This document shows, one piece after another, positions 10,787 through 19,336 of a stretch of 64,000 nucleotides of DNA. Source of the DNA: Methylopila jiangsuensis (lineage in GTDB: Bacteria > Pseudomonadota > Alphaproteobacteria > Rhizobiales > Methylopilaceae); assembly GCF_027922305.1 (NCBI RefSeq), contig NZ_BSFK01000005.1:930001-994000 (forward strand), read 5' to 3'. Below the pieces are notes generated by a model. That model ran no database searches and had not been told where the DNA came from. It saw only the letters and a program-made list of their open reading frames with translations. The position numbers and the translations under genes are program-made. The first letter of the stretch is position 1; the number at the start of each line of letters is the position of its first letter.

Positions 10787-11597
10787 ACGGCGTCGAACGG
10801 CGACTCGCGCGCCACAGCCGGGCGAGCCTGAGCCAGCGGAGACCATCGCCCGGCCCCCGCCGCGTCAGATCGGACGCGACCAGCGCCAGCGGCAGAAAGG
10901 CCGGCGCCGCAACGGGATCGAGCGCGGGGTAAGCCGCCCGCGCCGCGTTCAGATGCCGGAGCGCCAGCGCCCGAAGCGCGGCCACAAGCGCGGCCGGCGC
11001 CTCGTTGCGTTCGAGATCGCCCTGCCCCACGCCCTGCGCCGCCAGCAGCTCCACGGGCACGAGCCGCGCCACGCGCTGCGGCGCGCGGGACAGCTCCCGC
11101 GCGATCTGCGTCAGCCCCAGCGCCAGCCCGCCATGACCGGCCGCGTCCGCCCCGCCGGGATCGCGCCCCCGCGCGAGGATCAGCGACGACAGGCGCAGCA
11201 GCGCGGAGCGGGTGGCGCCGAGCCGGGCCTCCAGATCGCCCACCGTGGGCAGCGGATCGTCGTAGAGATCGTCGTTGCGGGCGTCGATCAGGTCCTGCAA
11301 CGCCTGTCGCGGCAGCGCGCCGTAACGGATCGCGGCCTCAAGCGCCCGCATGACGGGATGGGCCGCGGCGTCGGCGCGGGCGGGGTCCGCCAGCGCATCG
11401 CGCCACCACTGGAAGCGCATCTCGCCCGGCAGCGGCTCGCGGGTCAGGTCCCGCACCCGCGACAGCTCGATGTCGAACGCCTGCAGCGCGTAGAGATGGG
11501 GCCGCGCCCCGGCGGGCGCGAACAGGCCGGCCGAGTAGGCGTCGAAGGCGGCGTCGCGCACCAGCGTCGCGACCGGGTCCGGCCCGCTCTCCGCCAT
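10782..11597 (-). CDS. Squalene/phytoene synthase-family protein, NDUFAF6-like
   Basis: A 271-residue member of the all-helical isoprenyl synthase family. It contains YALQAFDIELSRVRDLTRE and GEMRFQWWRDAL in the first third, and GLALGLTQIARELSR later. The canonical DXXXD motifs are only partly recognisable. That fits the subfamily that includes the mitochondrial complex I assembly factor NDUFAF6 better than a true carotenoid or hopanoid enzyme. The stop of the upstream Mth938-like gene and this ATG share one base (TGATG); a GTG start at 11600 is an alternative. It ends the yajC-secD-secF operon. Confidence 0.8.
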   Translation of the reverse strand: MAESGPDPVATLVRDAAFDAYSAGLFAPAGARPHLYALQAFDIELSRVRDLTREPLPGEMRFQWWRDALADPARADAAAHPVMRALEAAIRYGALPRQALQDLIDARNDDLYDDPLPTVGDLEARLGATRSALLRLSSLILARGRDPGGADAAGHGGLALGLTQIARELSRAPQRVARLVPVELLAAQGVGQGDLERNEAPAALVAALRALALRHLNAARAAYPALDPVAAPAFLPLALVASDLTRRGPGDGLRWLRLARLWRASRRSTPF

Positions 11598-11971
11598 CAC
11601 GCCACCGCCAGCAAGGCGGCCGCGACGCGGCGGCGTTCGCCGACCAGGATGTTCCAGGTGCGGGCGGCGGCCCCGGTGGCCATGGGCTCGACGACAATCC
11701 CGCGCGCCTTCAGCGCGGTCCGGACGGCCGGCGGCAGCGGCGCGATATCGGCGCCTGCGCCGAACAGCAGGGTGTCGATGGCGTCCGCCTCCGCCAGCAC
11801 GCGGGCGAAGGCGGCCTCATCCAGATCGCGGGCGCTCCCGTAGGGCCAGGCCCACATCCCGGACGGCAGGCACAGCAGCGAGCCGCGATGGGACAGGTCG
11901 GCGAAGCGGAACCCGCCGCCGCCATAGGCGTCGATCAGATGCGCGCCCGGCAGGTGCCGCCCGTCCTCCAT
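11597..11971 (-). CDS. Mth938/NDUFAF3-like protein
   Basis: A 124-residue protein of the Mth938 domain family (DUF498). It has HLIDAYGGGGFRFADLSHRGS at the N-terminus, LLFGAGADIAPLP in the middle, and ARTWNILVGERRRVAAALLAV at the end. The eukaryotic relative NDUFAF3 assembles respiratory complex I. The gene lies 25 bases after secF and runs directly into the squalene/phytoene synthase-like gene. Pairing of NDUFAF3-like and NDUFAF6-like genes suggests a shared membrane-protein assembly role, which is inference. Confidence 0.87.
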   Translation of the reverse strand: MEDGRHLPGAHLIDAYGGGGFRFADLSHRGSLLCLPSGMWAWPYGSARDLDEAAFARVLAEADAIDTLLFGAGADIAPLPPAVRTALKARGIVVEPMATGAAARTWNILVGERRRVAAALLAVA

Positions 11972-11996
11972 GGCGCCCGAGCGCTCCCGGCCCGGC

Positions 11997-12953
11997 TCAG
12001 GCCCGCGCCTTGGCCGCGCGCGCCTGGGCCTCGGCCTTCTCGTCCGCCGCCGCCCGGCCCGAGGTCTTCAGGCCGAGATAGATCAGCATGGGCGAGGACA
12101 CGAAGATCGCCGAATAGGTGCAGATCAGCACGCCGAACAGCATCACGTTGGCGAAGCCCTGGATCGCCTGCCCGCCGAACAGCACCAGCGCCAGCAGCGA
12201 CAGGGCCGTGGTGGTGGCGGTCATCATGGTGCGCGACATGGTGGAGTTGATGGAGATGTCCAAAAGCTCCTCGGTGGGGATGTTCTTGTAGCGCCGCAGC
12301 AGCTCGCGGGTGCGGTCGAACACCACCACGGTCTCGTTCAGCGAATAGCCCACGATGGTGAGGATCGCCGCGATGGAGGTCATGTTGAACTCCTCGCGGG
12401 TGATGATGAAGAAGCCGACCGTGAGCACGATGTCGTGCAGCGTGCCGATGACGGCGCCGATGGCGAGCGTGAGCTCGAAGCGGAACCACAGGTAGACCAG
12501 CACGCAGACGATCGCGAGCACGATGCCGAGCGTGCCGGACTGCACCAGTTCGCCCGAGACGCGGGGGCCGACCGTCTCGACCCGGCGGACCTCGTAGTCG
12601 GCCTCGAAGGCGGCGCGGGCCTTGCTCACCAGCGCGCTCTGGGCCGGCTCGCCGCCCGGCTGCACCCGGAAGCGCACCGAGACCTGACCGCCGGAGCCGA
12701 ACTCCTGCACCTCCACCTCGCCGGCGTCGAAGCCGTGCGCCTTATCGCGCACGGACGCCATGTCGGCGACGCCGTTCTTCGCCTGCAGCTCCATCAGCGT
12801 GCCGCCGGTGAAGTCGATGCCGAAGTTCAGGCCGATCGTCAGGAACAGGATGATGGTGGCGACCGAGATCGCCGCCGAGAACGGGAAGCTCAGCCAGCGC
12901 CAGCGGACGAAGCGGAACTTGCTGTCGTCGGGGAAGAGACGGATCAGACGCAT
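11997..12953 (-). CDS. secF: Protein translocase subunit SecF
   Basis: 318-residue RND-type membrane protein that works with SecD to pull translocated proteins across the inner membrane using the proton gradient. Visible features are the first membrane helix (LSFPFSAAISVATIILFLTI), the GIDFTGGTLMELQ motif, and the C-terminal helices with YSLNETVVVFDR. It lies 16 bases downstream of secD. Confidence 0.97.
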   Translation of the reverse strand: MRLIRLFPDDSKFRFVRWRWLSFPFSAAISVATIILFLTIGLNFGIDFTGGTLMELQAKNGVADMASVRDKAHGFDAGEVEVQEFGSGGQVSVRFRVQPGGEPAQSALVSKARAAFEADYEVRRVETVGPRVSGELVQSGTLGIVLAIVCVLVYLWFRFELTLAIGAVIGTLHDIVLTVGFFIITREEFNMTSIAAILTIVGYSLNETVVVFDRTRELLRRYKNIPTEELLDISINSTMSRTMMTATTTALSLLALVLFGGQAIQGFANVMLFGVLICTYSAIFVSSPMLIYLGLKTSGRAAADEKAEAQARAAKARA

Positions 12954-12969
12954 CGGTGCGGGCTTTCGG

Positions 12970-14586
12970 TCAGAACGGCATCGTGGTCGGGCGCGTGCGC
13001 CGGTACCACAGCGCGATCATCATGCGGGTCATGGTCACGGCCGTGATCACGGTCGTGAGGATGCCCAGCAGGAAGACCACCGCGAAGCCGCGCACCGGAC
13101 CGGAGCCCAGCGCGAACAGGATGAGGGCCGCGATGCCCATGGTGGAGTTCGAGTCCACGATGACGGCGAAGGCGTGCTTGAAGCCGGCCTCGATGGCCGA
13201 GACCATGCTGCGCCCGGCGCGGAACTCCTCGCGGATGCGCTCGTAGATCAGCACGTTGGAATCGACCGCCGTGCCGATGGTGAGCACGATGCCGGCGATG
13301 CCGGGCAGCGTCAGCGTGGCCCCGAGCAGCGACATCAGCGCGAAGATGAACACCACATGCACGGTGAGCGCGACGTTGGCGAAGAAGCCGAACACGCCAT
13401 AGGTCGCGAACATGAAGATGACCACGAACACGGCGGCGACCCAGGTGGCGCGGGTGCCGGCCTCGATCGAGTCCTGGCCGAGGCCGGGGCCGACGACGCG
13501 CTCTTCGATCACATTCAGCGGGGCGGGCAGCGCGCCGGCGCGCAGCAGCACGGCGAGGTCGTTCGCGCTCTGGACGGTGAAGCTGCCGGAAATCTGGCCC
13601 TGCCCGTTTGGAATCACCTCACGAATTGTCGGAGCGGAGATCACCTTGTCGTCCAGCACGATGGCGAAACGCTTGCCGACGTTCTGACGCGTCACGTCCG
13701 CGAAGGCCTGGGCGCCGCGGTTGTTGAAGCGGAACGAGACCACCGGTTCGCGGGTGTTTTGCTCGAAACCCGGCTGAGCGTCGGTCAGTTCGTCGCCTGA
13801 AATGATGGCGCGGCGCTCGATCACAAGAGGGCGGCCGCCCTGCTCCGCAGAACCACCTTCGTACAGCAGCTCGGTACCGGCCGGCAGCGCGCCCTGCAGC
13901 GCCTGCTCTATCGGCGTGTCTTCAGAAACCAGCCGGAACTCGAGCTTGGCGGTCTGACCGAGGATGCGCTTGAGATGCTCTGGATCCCCGAGGCCCGGCA
14001 CCTGCACCAGAATGCGGTTCGCGCCCTGGCGCTGGATCGAGGGCTCCACCGTGCCAAGCTGGTCCACGCGGCGGCGCACCACCTCAAGCGACTGGTCCAC
14101 CGCCTGCCGGATGCGGGCCTGAACGCCGGCGTCGGTCATGGAGACGGTCGCCACGTTGGCGCCGCGCTGGCCGACCTCCAGATCGAGCTGGCCCGTAGCG
14201 CCGAACACGGTGTTGGTGATCGGCTGGGCGAGCGTCCGCAGCCGCTCCTGCGCCTTGGCCAGATCGGCGGCGTCGCGCACCGTCACGGAGACGGCGCGGC
14301 CGTCGAGCCGGATCTCGCTGGTGCCGATGCGGGCTTCCCGCATCTGCCGCCGCACGTCCTCCTGCAGCGCCACCGCGCGGGAGCGCGTCAGCGCCTCGCC
14401 GTCCACCTCCAGCAGGAGCTGGGAGCCGCCCTGCAGGTCGAGGCCCAGCACGATGGTGCGGGCCGGGAACCAGCTCGGATAGGCGTCGCGAACCGACTGG
14501 GGCAGCACGTTGGGCAGCGCGAACAGAACGCCGAGCGCGCAGAGCGCCAGCACCGCCGCGGTCTTCCAGAACGAGAAATGCAGCAT
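12970..14586 (-). CDS. secD: Protein translocase subunit SecD
   Basis: 538-residue partner of SecF. The start MLHFSFWKTAAVLALCALGV forms the first membrane helix, followed by the LGLDLQGGSQLLLEV motif. A large periplasmic part contains RILVQVPGLGDPEHLKRIL. The C-terminal membrane domain has GIAGIVLTIGTAVDSNVLI and the IYERIREE motif. It is preceded by yajC and followed by secF, the standard order. Confidence 0.97.
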   Translation of the reverse strand: MLHFSFWKTAAVLALCALGVLFALPNVLPQSVRDAYPSWFPARTIVLGLDLQGGSQLLLEVDGEALTRSRAVALQEDVRRQMREARIGTSEIRLDGRAVSVTVRDAADLAKAQERLRTLAQPITNTVFGATGQLDLEVGQRGANVATVSMTDAGVQARIRQAVDQSLEVVRRRVDQLGTVEPSIQRQGANRILVQVPGLGDPEHLKRILGQTAKLEFRLVSEDTPIEQALQGALPAGTELLYEGGSAEQGGRPLVIERRAIISGDELTDAQPGFEQNTREPVVSFRFNNRGAQAFADVTRQNVGKRFAIVLDDKVISAPTIREVIPNGQGQISGSFTVQSANDLAVLLRAGALPAPLNVIEERVVGPGLGQDSIEAGTRATWVAAVFVVIFMFATYGVFGFFANVALTVHVVFIFALMSLLGATLTLPGIAGIVLTIGTAVDSNVLIYERIREEFRAGRSMVSAIEAGFKHAFAVIVDSNSTMGIAALILFALGSGPVRGFAVVFLLGILTTVITAVTMTRMMIALWYRRTRPTTMPF

Positions 14587-14644
14587 GAGCCTTCCGGCCT
14601 TCTTGTTCGCGCGGCCGGGGCGGCCCGGCGCGCGCTTTACGCGC

Positions 14645-14983
14645 TCAGGAGTCGGCCTTGACCGGTTCGCCCTTGGCCCGAACCTCGGCGATCATGGCGC
14701 GCGACAGGCGGGCGCGGACGTTCGGCGACAGTTCGATCTCCACCTCGCCGTCGTCCACCACCTTGGTGACGCGGGCGATCAGGCCGCCGGAGGTGACCAC
14801 GGTGTCGCCGCGGCGCACGCTCTTCACCATCTCCTGATGCGCCTTCACGCGCCGCTGCTGCGGCCGCAGGATCAGGAAGTACATGATCACGAAGATCAGC
14901 AGGAACGGCAGCAGCTGGATGAGGAAATCCGTTCCGCTCGGCGCCGCCGAGGCGGCCTGGGCGTAGGCGGGGGTGACGAACAT
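14645..14983 (-). CDS. yajC: Preprotein translocase accessory subunit YajC
   Basis: 112 residues when started at the ATG at 14983. It has a single membrane helix (FLIQLLPFLLIFVIMYFLI) followed by RPQQRRVKAHQEMVKS and GDTVVTSGGLIARV, all typical of YajC. GGAG lies nine bases before this ATG. The reading frame stays open further upstream, but the extra residues do not resemble the family, so the shorter start is preferred. It is the first gene of the yajC-secD-secF operon. Confidence 0.95.
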   Translation of the reverse strand: MFVTPAYAQAASAAPSGTDFLIQLLPFLLIFVIMYFLILRPQQRRVKAHQEMVKSVRRGDTVVTSGGLIARVTKVVDDGEVEIELSPNVRARLSRAMIAEVRAKGEPVKADS

Positions 14984-15274
14984 CGTGAGCTCCGGTGGCG
15001 TGGGTCGCGCGCCTCGCTCGAACGAGCCGGCTTCAACCTGACGAACGTTAGGAGCCGGAGCGGACCCCGGCGAAAGCGCGCGGACTATAGCCACGCCCCT
15101 TGTGAAAGCAAATCACGGCTCGGAGCCTCGCCGGCCTCGCCTTTGGTTGAACGGACGCGGCCGGGGGAGCGGCCATGCCCAAGGCGTTGTGGACGCGTCC
15201 CCGCGCCGCCGCTAACCACGGAGGCGCCGGCCCCGCCCGGCCTCCGCGCCACCCGCGTTCGAGGCGATGTCCCG

Positions 15275-16159
15275 ATGTCCGATCCGTTCTATTCCATGCC
15301 CGCCACCGACACCCGCGACGCCCTGCTGGCGCGCATCGCCGACGCGCTGGACCGGCTGGCGCCGCCGGCGCCGAAGGTCCCCGATTTCGAGGCGGCCGAC
15401 GCCTTCGTCTGGAGCGCGGCCGAGAAGCGGCTGCAGCCCGTGCCCGAGGTGTCGCGGGTGGGAATCGAGCTGCTCAAGGGCGTGGACCGGGTGCGCGACC
15501 AGCTCCTCGACAACACGCTGCGCTTCGCCCGCGGCCGGCCGGCGAACAACGCCCTGCTGTGGGGCGCGCGCGGCATGGGCAAGAGCTCGCTGGTGAAGGC
15601 GGCGCACGCGAGCGTGGCGGAGACCGCCACGGCGGAGGGCCATCCCCGGCTGAAGCTGATCGAGATCCACCGCGAGGACATCGAATCGATGCCCCTGCTC
15701 ATGGGCCTGCTGCGCGGCGCGCCCTACCGCTTCCTGCTGTTCTGCGACGACCTCTCCTTCGACGCCGAGGACACGTCCTACAAGTCGCTGAAGGCGGTGC
15801 TGGACGGCGGGGTGGAGGGGCGGCCCGCCAACGTGCTGCTCTACGCCACCTCGAACCGGCGGCACCTGCTGTCGCGCGACATGATCGAGAACGAGCGCTC
15901 CACGGCGATCAATCCCGGCGAGGCGGTGGAGGAAAAGGTGTCGCTGTCGGACCGCTTCGGCCTGTGGCTCGGCTTCCACCGCTGCAGCCAGGACGAGTAC
16001 CTCGCCATGGTCGACGGCTACGTGGCCCATCTCGGCCTCAAGGTGGAGCCCGAGCAGTTGCGGCGGGAGGCGCTGGAGTGGGCGACCACCCGCGGCGCCC
16101 GCTCCGGCCGCGTGGCCTGGCAGTTCATCCAGGACCTCGCCGGCCGCGTCGAGGGCTGA
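15275..16159 (+). CDS. ATP-binding protein of the DUF815/AAA type
   Basis: 294 residues, cytoplasmic. The Walker A motif is LLWGARGMGKSSLVKA. The Walker B-like motif is FLLFCDDLSFD, and the sensor region is VLLYATSNRRHL. This is the pattern of the DUF815 ATPase family (E. coli has no well-studied member), whose biological role is not established. It is divergent from yajC with a 291-base gap in which I see no other gene. A strong terminator follows at 16173. Confidence 0.9.
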   Translation: MSDPFYSMPATDTRDALLARIADALDRLAPPAPKVPDFEAADAFVWSAAEKRLQPVPEVSRVGIELLKGVDRVRDQLLDNTLRFARGRPANNALLWGARGMGKSSLVKAAHASVAETATAEGHPRLKLIEIHREDIESMPLLMGLLRGAPYRFLLFCDDLSFDAEDTSYKSLKAVLDGGVEGRPANVLLYATSNRRHLLSRDMIENERSTAINPGEAVEEKVSLSDRFGLWLGFHRCSQDEYLAMVDGYVAHLGLKVEPEQLRREALEWATTRGARSGRVAWQFIQDLAGRVEG

Positions 16160-16172
16160 CGTCGCCGAAACG

Positions 16173-16207
16173 AAAAACCCGGCGCCGCGAGGGCGCCGGG
16201 TTTTTCT
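16173..16207. terminator. Bidirectional rho-independent terminator
   Basis: AAAAACCCGGCGCC, a short GCGAG loop, and GGCGCCGGGTTTTT form a strong GC-rich stem with A and T tracts on both sides. It serves the AAA ATPase gene on plus and the M23 lipoprotein gene on minus. Confidence 0.9.
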
Positions 16208-16229
16208 TTGGTCGTCTGGGCTGCGCGGA

Positions 16230-17768
16230 TCAGATGCCGGCGAGATGGTCCATGGGGTCCACCGCCTGCGCGCCCTTGCGCACCTCGAAGTGCAGCTGCG
16301 GCGAGGACACGCTTCCGGTCGAGCCCGACTTGGCGATGATCTGGCCGCGGCGCACCGTGTCGCCGCGCTTCACGTTCAGCGCGCTGTTGTGGGCGTAGGC
16401 CGTGACCCAGCCGTTGGAATGGCGGATCAGCACCAGATTGCCGAAGTTCTTCAGCTGGTCGCCCGCATAGGCCACCACGCCGTCGTCGGAGGCCTTCACC
16501 TCGGTGCCTTCCGGCACCGCGAGGTTGATGCCGTCATTGGTGGAGCCGCTGGCCTTGGAGCCGAAGTTGGACACCACCCGGCCGCGCACCGGCCAGCGGA
16601 AGTTCGGACCGTTGGAGGCCGCGGGCGCCGGATCGACCTTGAGCGCCGCGGGCTTCGCCGCTTCCGCCGGCTCGGGCGCGCTGGTCGCCTTGCTGGGGGC
16701 GGCGGCGAACGCCGGCGCGCTGGGCGCGGCGACGCTGGGCTTCAGCGCCGGCGCGCCTGGCTTCTGCGCCAAGGCTTGAGCCGTCTGCATCGGCTTCGCG
16801 GCGGCGGGCTGACCTGCGGCCTGCGCGCCATGCCCCTGCGGACCCTGGACGAACTGCATGCGCGGCTGGCCCACAGCGCCGGTCGCGGCCGGAGCCTCGG
16901 CCGCCCTGGCCTGGGCCTGCGTGCGCTGGATCGCCGCCATCTGCTGGGCGCTGCGGCCCGGAATCACGAGCTTCTGGCCGATGCGCACCATGGTGTCCGG
17001 CGAGATGCCGTTCGCGGCCGCGAGATCGGTCCGGGTCGCGCCGTAGGTCCGGCCGATCGAGGACAGGGTCTCGCCCGGCTGCACCGTGTGCGATCCGCCC
17101 GCTGCGGCGGGCGCGGACATGGCCGGCGCCTGGGCGACCCGCGGCGCGGCGGCCTGCGGCGCCGGAAGGCTCGGCGCGGCGGCGGCGACGCGAGAGGGAG
17201 CGGTGGAGTAGACCGGGATCACCACCTGCGAGCCGGCGCCGACGCTGCTGGCGTTCGGCAGGTTGTTGGCCTGCAGGATGGCGGTCGCCGGCACGCCGTA
17301 GCGCTGCGACAGGGTCTGGACGGTCTCGCCGGGGGCGAGCGTCACGGTGGAGCCGCCTTCGGCCGTCCAGTTGGAGCTGGTGGCGACGCGCGCCGTCTGC
17401 GGGCGATGCACCGGCGGCAGGGAGCCGGTGGTCGCCGGCTCGGAGACCGCGGACGAGCGGTAGGGCTGCTGCTGGCCCTCGAAGCCGCGCATGGGCGCGG
17501 CCTGGGCCGGCGGCAGGGCGCCGAGCGGCGCGCGCTCGACGCGGGAGGTGGGCACGCGCTGGACCGCGCCGGTGTAGGCGGGCTCCGGCGCTCGACGCGC
17601 CCTGCTGGGCGCGGGCTCCGCGGAGGCGGAGTTGAACGGGTTGGAGAAGGGGCCTTCGCCGAAGCGGCCCGTATCCGAGCTGCACGCCGCGGCGCCGCCC
17701 GACAACAGAGCGACCACGGCGACCCGGGCGAGCATCTTGGCGCGGACGCAGGAAACCGAATTACGCAT
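16230..17768 (-). CDS. LysM/M23 peptidase-family lipoprotein, NlpD-like
   Basis: Outer-membrane lipoprotein, probably an activator of murein amidases. The 512-residue product has a signal sequence ending in a lipobox (LLSGGAAAC), two LysM modules (TLAPGETVQTLSQRYG and TVQPGETLSSIGRTYG), Ala/Pro-rich linkers, and a C-terminal M23 domain (WPVRGRVVSNFG, GINLAVPEGTEV, GNLVLIRHSNGWVTAYAH, SPQLHFEVRKG). Of the four zinc ligands of active M23 enzymes, only part is visible (INLAV replaces the HxxxD motif). A non-catalytic NlpD/EnvC-like role is therefore likely. An ATG at 17798 is an alternative start. Confidence 0.9.
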   Translation of the reverse strand: MRNSVSCVRAKMLARVAVVALLSGGAAACSSDTGRFGEGPFSNPFNSASAEPAPSRARRAPEPAYTGAVQRVPTSRVERAPLGALPPAQAAPMRGFEGQQQPYRSSAVSEPATTGSLPPVHRPQTARVATSSNWTAEGGSTVTLAPGETVQTLSQRYGVPATAILQANNLPNASSVGAGSQVVIPVYSTAPSRVAAAAPSLPAPQAAAPRVAQAPAMSAPAAAGGSHTVQPGETLSSIGRTYGATRTDLAAANGISPDTMVRIGQKLVIPGRSAQQMAAIQRTQAQARAAEAPAATGAVGQPRMQFVQGPQGHGAQAAGQPAAAKPMQTAQALAQKPGAPALKPSVAAPSAPAFAAAPSKATSAPEPAEAAKPAALKVDPAPAASNGPNFRWPVRGRVVSNFGSKASGSTNDGINLAVPEGTEVKASDDGVVAYAGDQLKNFGNLVLIRHSNGWVTAYAHNSALNVKRGDTVRRGQIIAKSGSTGSVSSPQLHFEVRKGAQAVDPMDHLAGI

Positions 17769-17917
17769 ATTGGGCACTCGCACCGACAGAACCGACATGC
17801 CGACAGTAAACCGCCGTTGAGGTAAACGGACGGTTAGCCCTGCGCCGAAAATGCGTAGCGGATTATAAACCTTAAGGCTTTTCCTGGGTCGCCGGCCCTC
17901 CCTGGCCCCAGCGCCGT

Positions 17918-19006
17918 TCAGGACGGGGCTACGGCGCGCGGCTCGTGCAAGGGGCAGCCGTTGCGCGCGGCGCGGCGGCCGGCGGAGCTCTCGTAATTGG
18001 CGCGGCGCACCCGGTTGACCGATCCCAGCGGCCGGTGGGCCGCAAGCCCGCGCCACGGGCTGAAGGACAGACCGTCGTCCATGCGCGCGGACTTCTCCGG
18101 CGACCACCCCTGCTGCGGCTCCGCCCGGATGCGCGCCACCGCCACATAGGGGCTTTCGTCCTCCGGCCAGACGCTGGAGGCGTCCTCGATCGGCATGCGC
18201 TCGGAATCGGTGAGAAGCTGGACGCGCAGCTCCCACTCCCCGCCATGCGCGCCGAAGAAGGCGTTGATCTCGTCCCGATGGGCGTCCGGCCGGCCGGCCA
18301 GCGCCACCGAGGCGCCCTCCAGCGCCTTGAGATCGCTGGAGACGGGCGCGATCGAGAACTTTGCGACGTTCCGCCCGTAGAGAAACGGCGTCTGGCTGAA
18401 GAAGGTCTCGCCGAGGATCTGCGTCATGGGCTGGCCGCCGAGCGCGGTCACCGTGGCGCTCTCACCGCCGAAGGCCTCGATCGCGCCTTCCACCGCGCGC
18501 AGCACGCTGGACAGCGCCTTCTTGGCGGTCTCGGCGCGGTCCGTGGTCTTCGCGAGCAGCTTCAGGCTCTTCAGGAAGGCCGCCGCGTCCGGGGCGGCGA
18601 AGGCCGGGGCGTTGGCCATCACGAAATCCTGCGTCTCGACGCCGTCCGAACCCGGCAGCCGATCGCCCTCGACCCCGATCACCTTGAGCGCCAGACCGCG
18701 CGGCGCGGACACGCCGTCGTCCAGCACGTCGCCGGGATTGGTGGAGAAGCGCATCACCCCGGCGTAGCGGCCGGGCTTCGCGAACAGCCCCTGCGCGTAA
18801 GGCCCCGGCAGATCGCCGAGGATCTCCACCGTCACGTCCAGCAGGCCGTGGCTTTTCGCGTGAACGCTGCGCAGGCCGTGGCCCGAATTGGCGAAGGTGA
18901 CGTCGCTGATCGAGCGCATGGTGGCGATCAGTTCGTCGCGCACCTGCTCCTCGTCAGCTTCCGGCCGTTCCATGTCGGGGTGAAACGCTTGGGGCGTCAC
19001 GGGCAT
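17918..19006 (-). CDS. Catalase-family heme protein, SrpA-like
   Basis: A 362-residue short catalase-like protein. It contains RSVHAKSHGLLDVTVEI and a distal-pocket region with GVMRFSTNPGD and VSAPRGLALKVIG, then TQDFVMANAPAF. The catalase core His and Asn positions can be matched, but the flavodoxin-like C-terminus of large catalases is absent. Members show weak catalase or peroxidase activity, and the physiological substrate is uncertain. The start is the ATG at 19006. It is divergent from the entericidin gene; both belong to stress-associated families. Confidence 0.85.
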   Translation of the reverse strand: MPVTPQAFHPDMERPEADEEQVRDELIATMRSISDVTFANSGHGLRSVHAKSHGLLDVTVEILGDLPGPYAQGLFAKPGRYAGVMRFSTNPGDVLDDGVSAPRGLALKVIGVEGDRLPGSDGVETQDFVMANAPAFAAPDAAAFLKSLKLLAKTTDRAETAKKALSSVLRAVEGAIEAFGGESATVTALGGQPMTQILGETFFSQTPFLYGRNVAKFSIAPVSSDLKALEGASVALAGRPDAHRDEINAFFGAHGGEWELRVQLLTDSERMPIEDASSVWPEDESPYVAVARIRAEPQQGWSPEKSARMDDGLSFSPWRGLAAHRPLGSVNRVRRANYESSAGRRAARNGCPLHEPRAVAPS

Positions 19007-19192
19007 CGGTCTCTCCCTGGATCGTTTCCAAAGAGAACTGAGCCGGAGGCGTCGCGGTTCCGCCGGCTCCCTTGAAGGCAGAAGGAAGCCGCGCCCGCCA
19101 CAAATGCGGCGACGCGCGGAAACCTTCGCGCAGGTTTCACGTTATGGAGATGCGCTTCCCATGGCGCGACCGATCACAAGGGAATTCCGAAC

Positions 19193-19336
19193 ATGACGTC
19201 TCGCCGTCTCGCGCCGCTCGTGCTGGTTCTCGCCGCCTGCGTCACCCTCGCCGCTTGCGCCAATACGGCGCGTGGCGTCGGCCGCGACACCAAGAACAAC
19301 GTTCAGGCGACTGAAAAGGCCGTTCGCGGCTACTGA
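19193..19336 (+). CDS. ecnA: Entericidin A/B-family lipoprotein, 47 aa
   Basis: A tiny gene. AAGGGA lies eight bases before the ATG. The product has a signal region (LAPLVLVLAACVTLAAC), a lipobox cysteine, and the family tail NTARGVGRDTKNN. Entericidins are small outer-membrane lipoproteins induced in stationary phase or stress. Its last seven bases overlap the 3' end of the convergent desaturase gene. The symbol follows the family; no paired antidote gene is visible nearby. Confidence 0.85.
   Translation: MTSRRLAPLVLVLAACVTLAACANTARGVGRDTKNNVQATEKAVRGY

Noticed and set aside
16230-18236. Extended 668-codon reading of the M23 lipoprotein gene
   Set aside because: The extra N-terminal part overlaps the catalase-like gene and does not resemble a protein. 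The lipobox defines the start near 17768.
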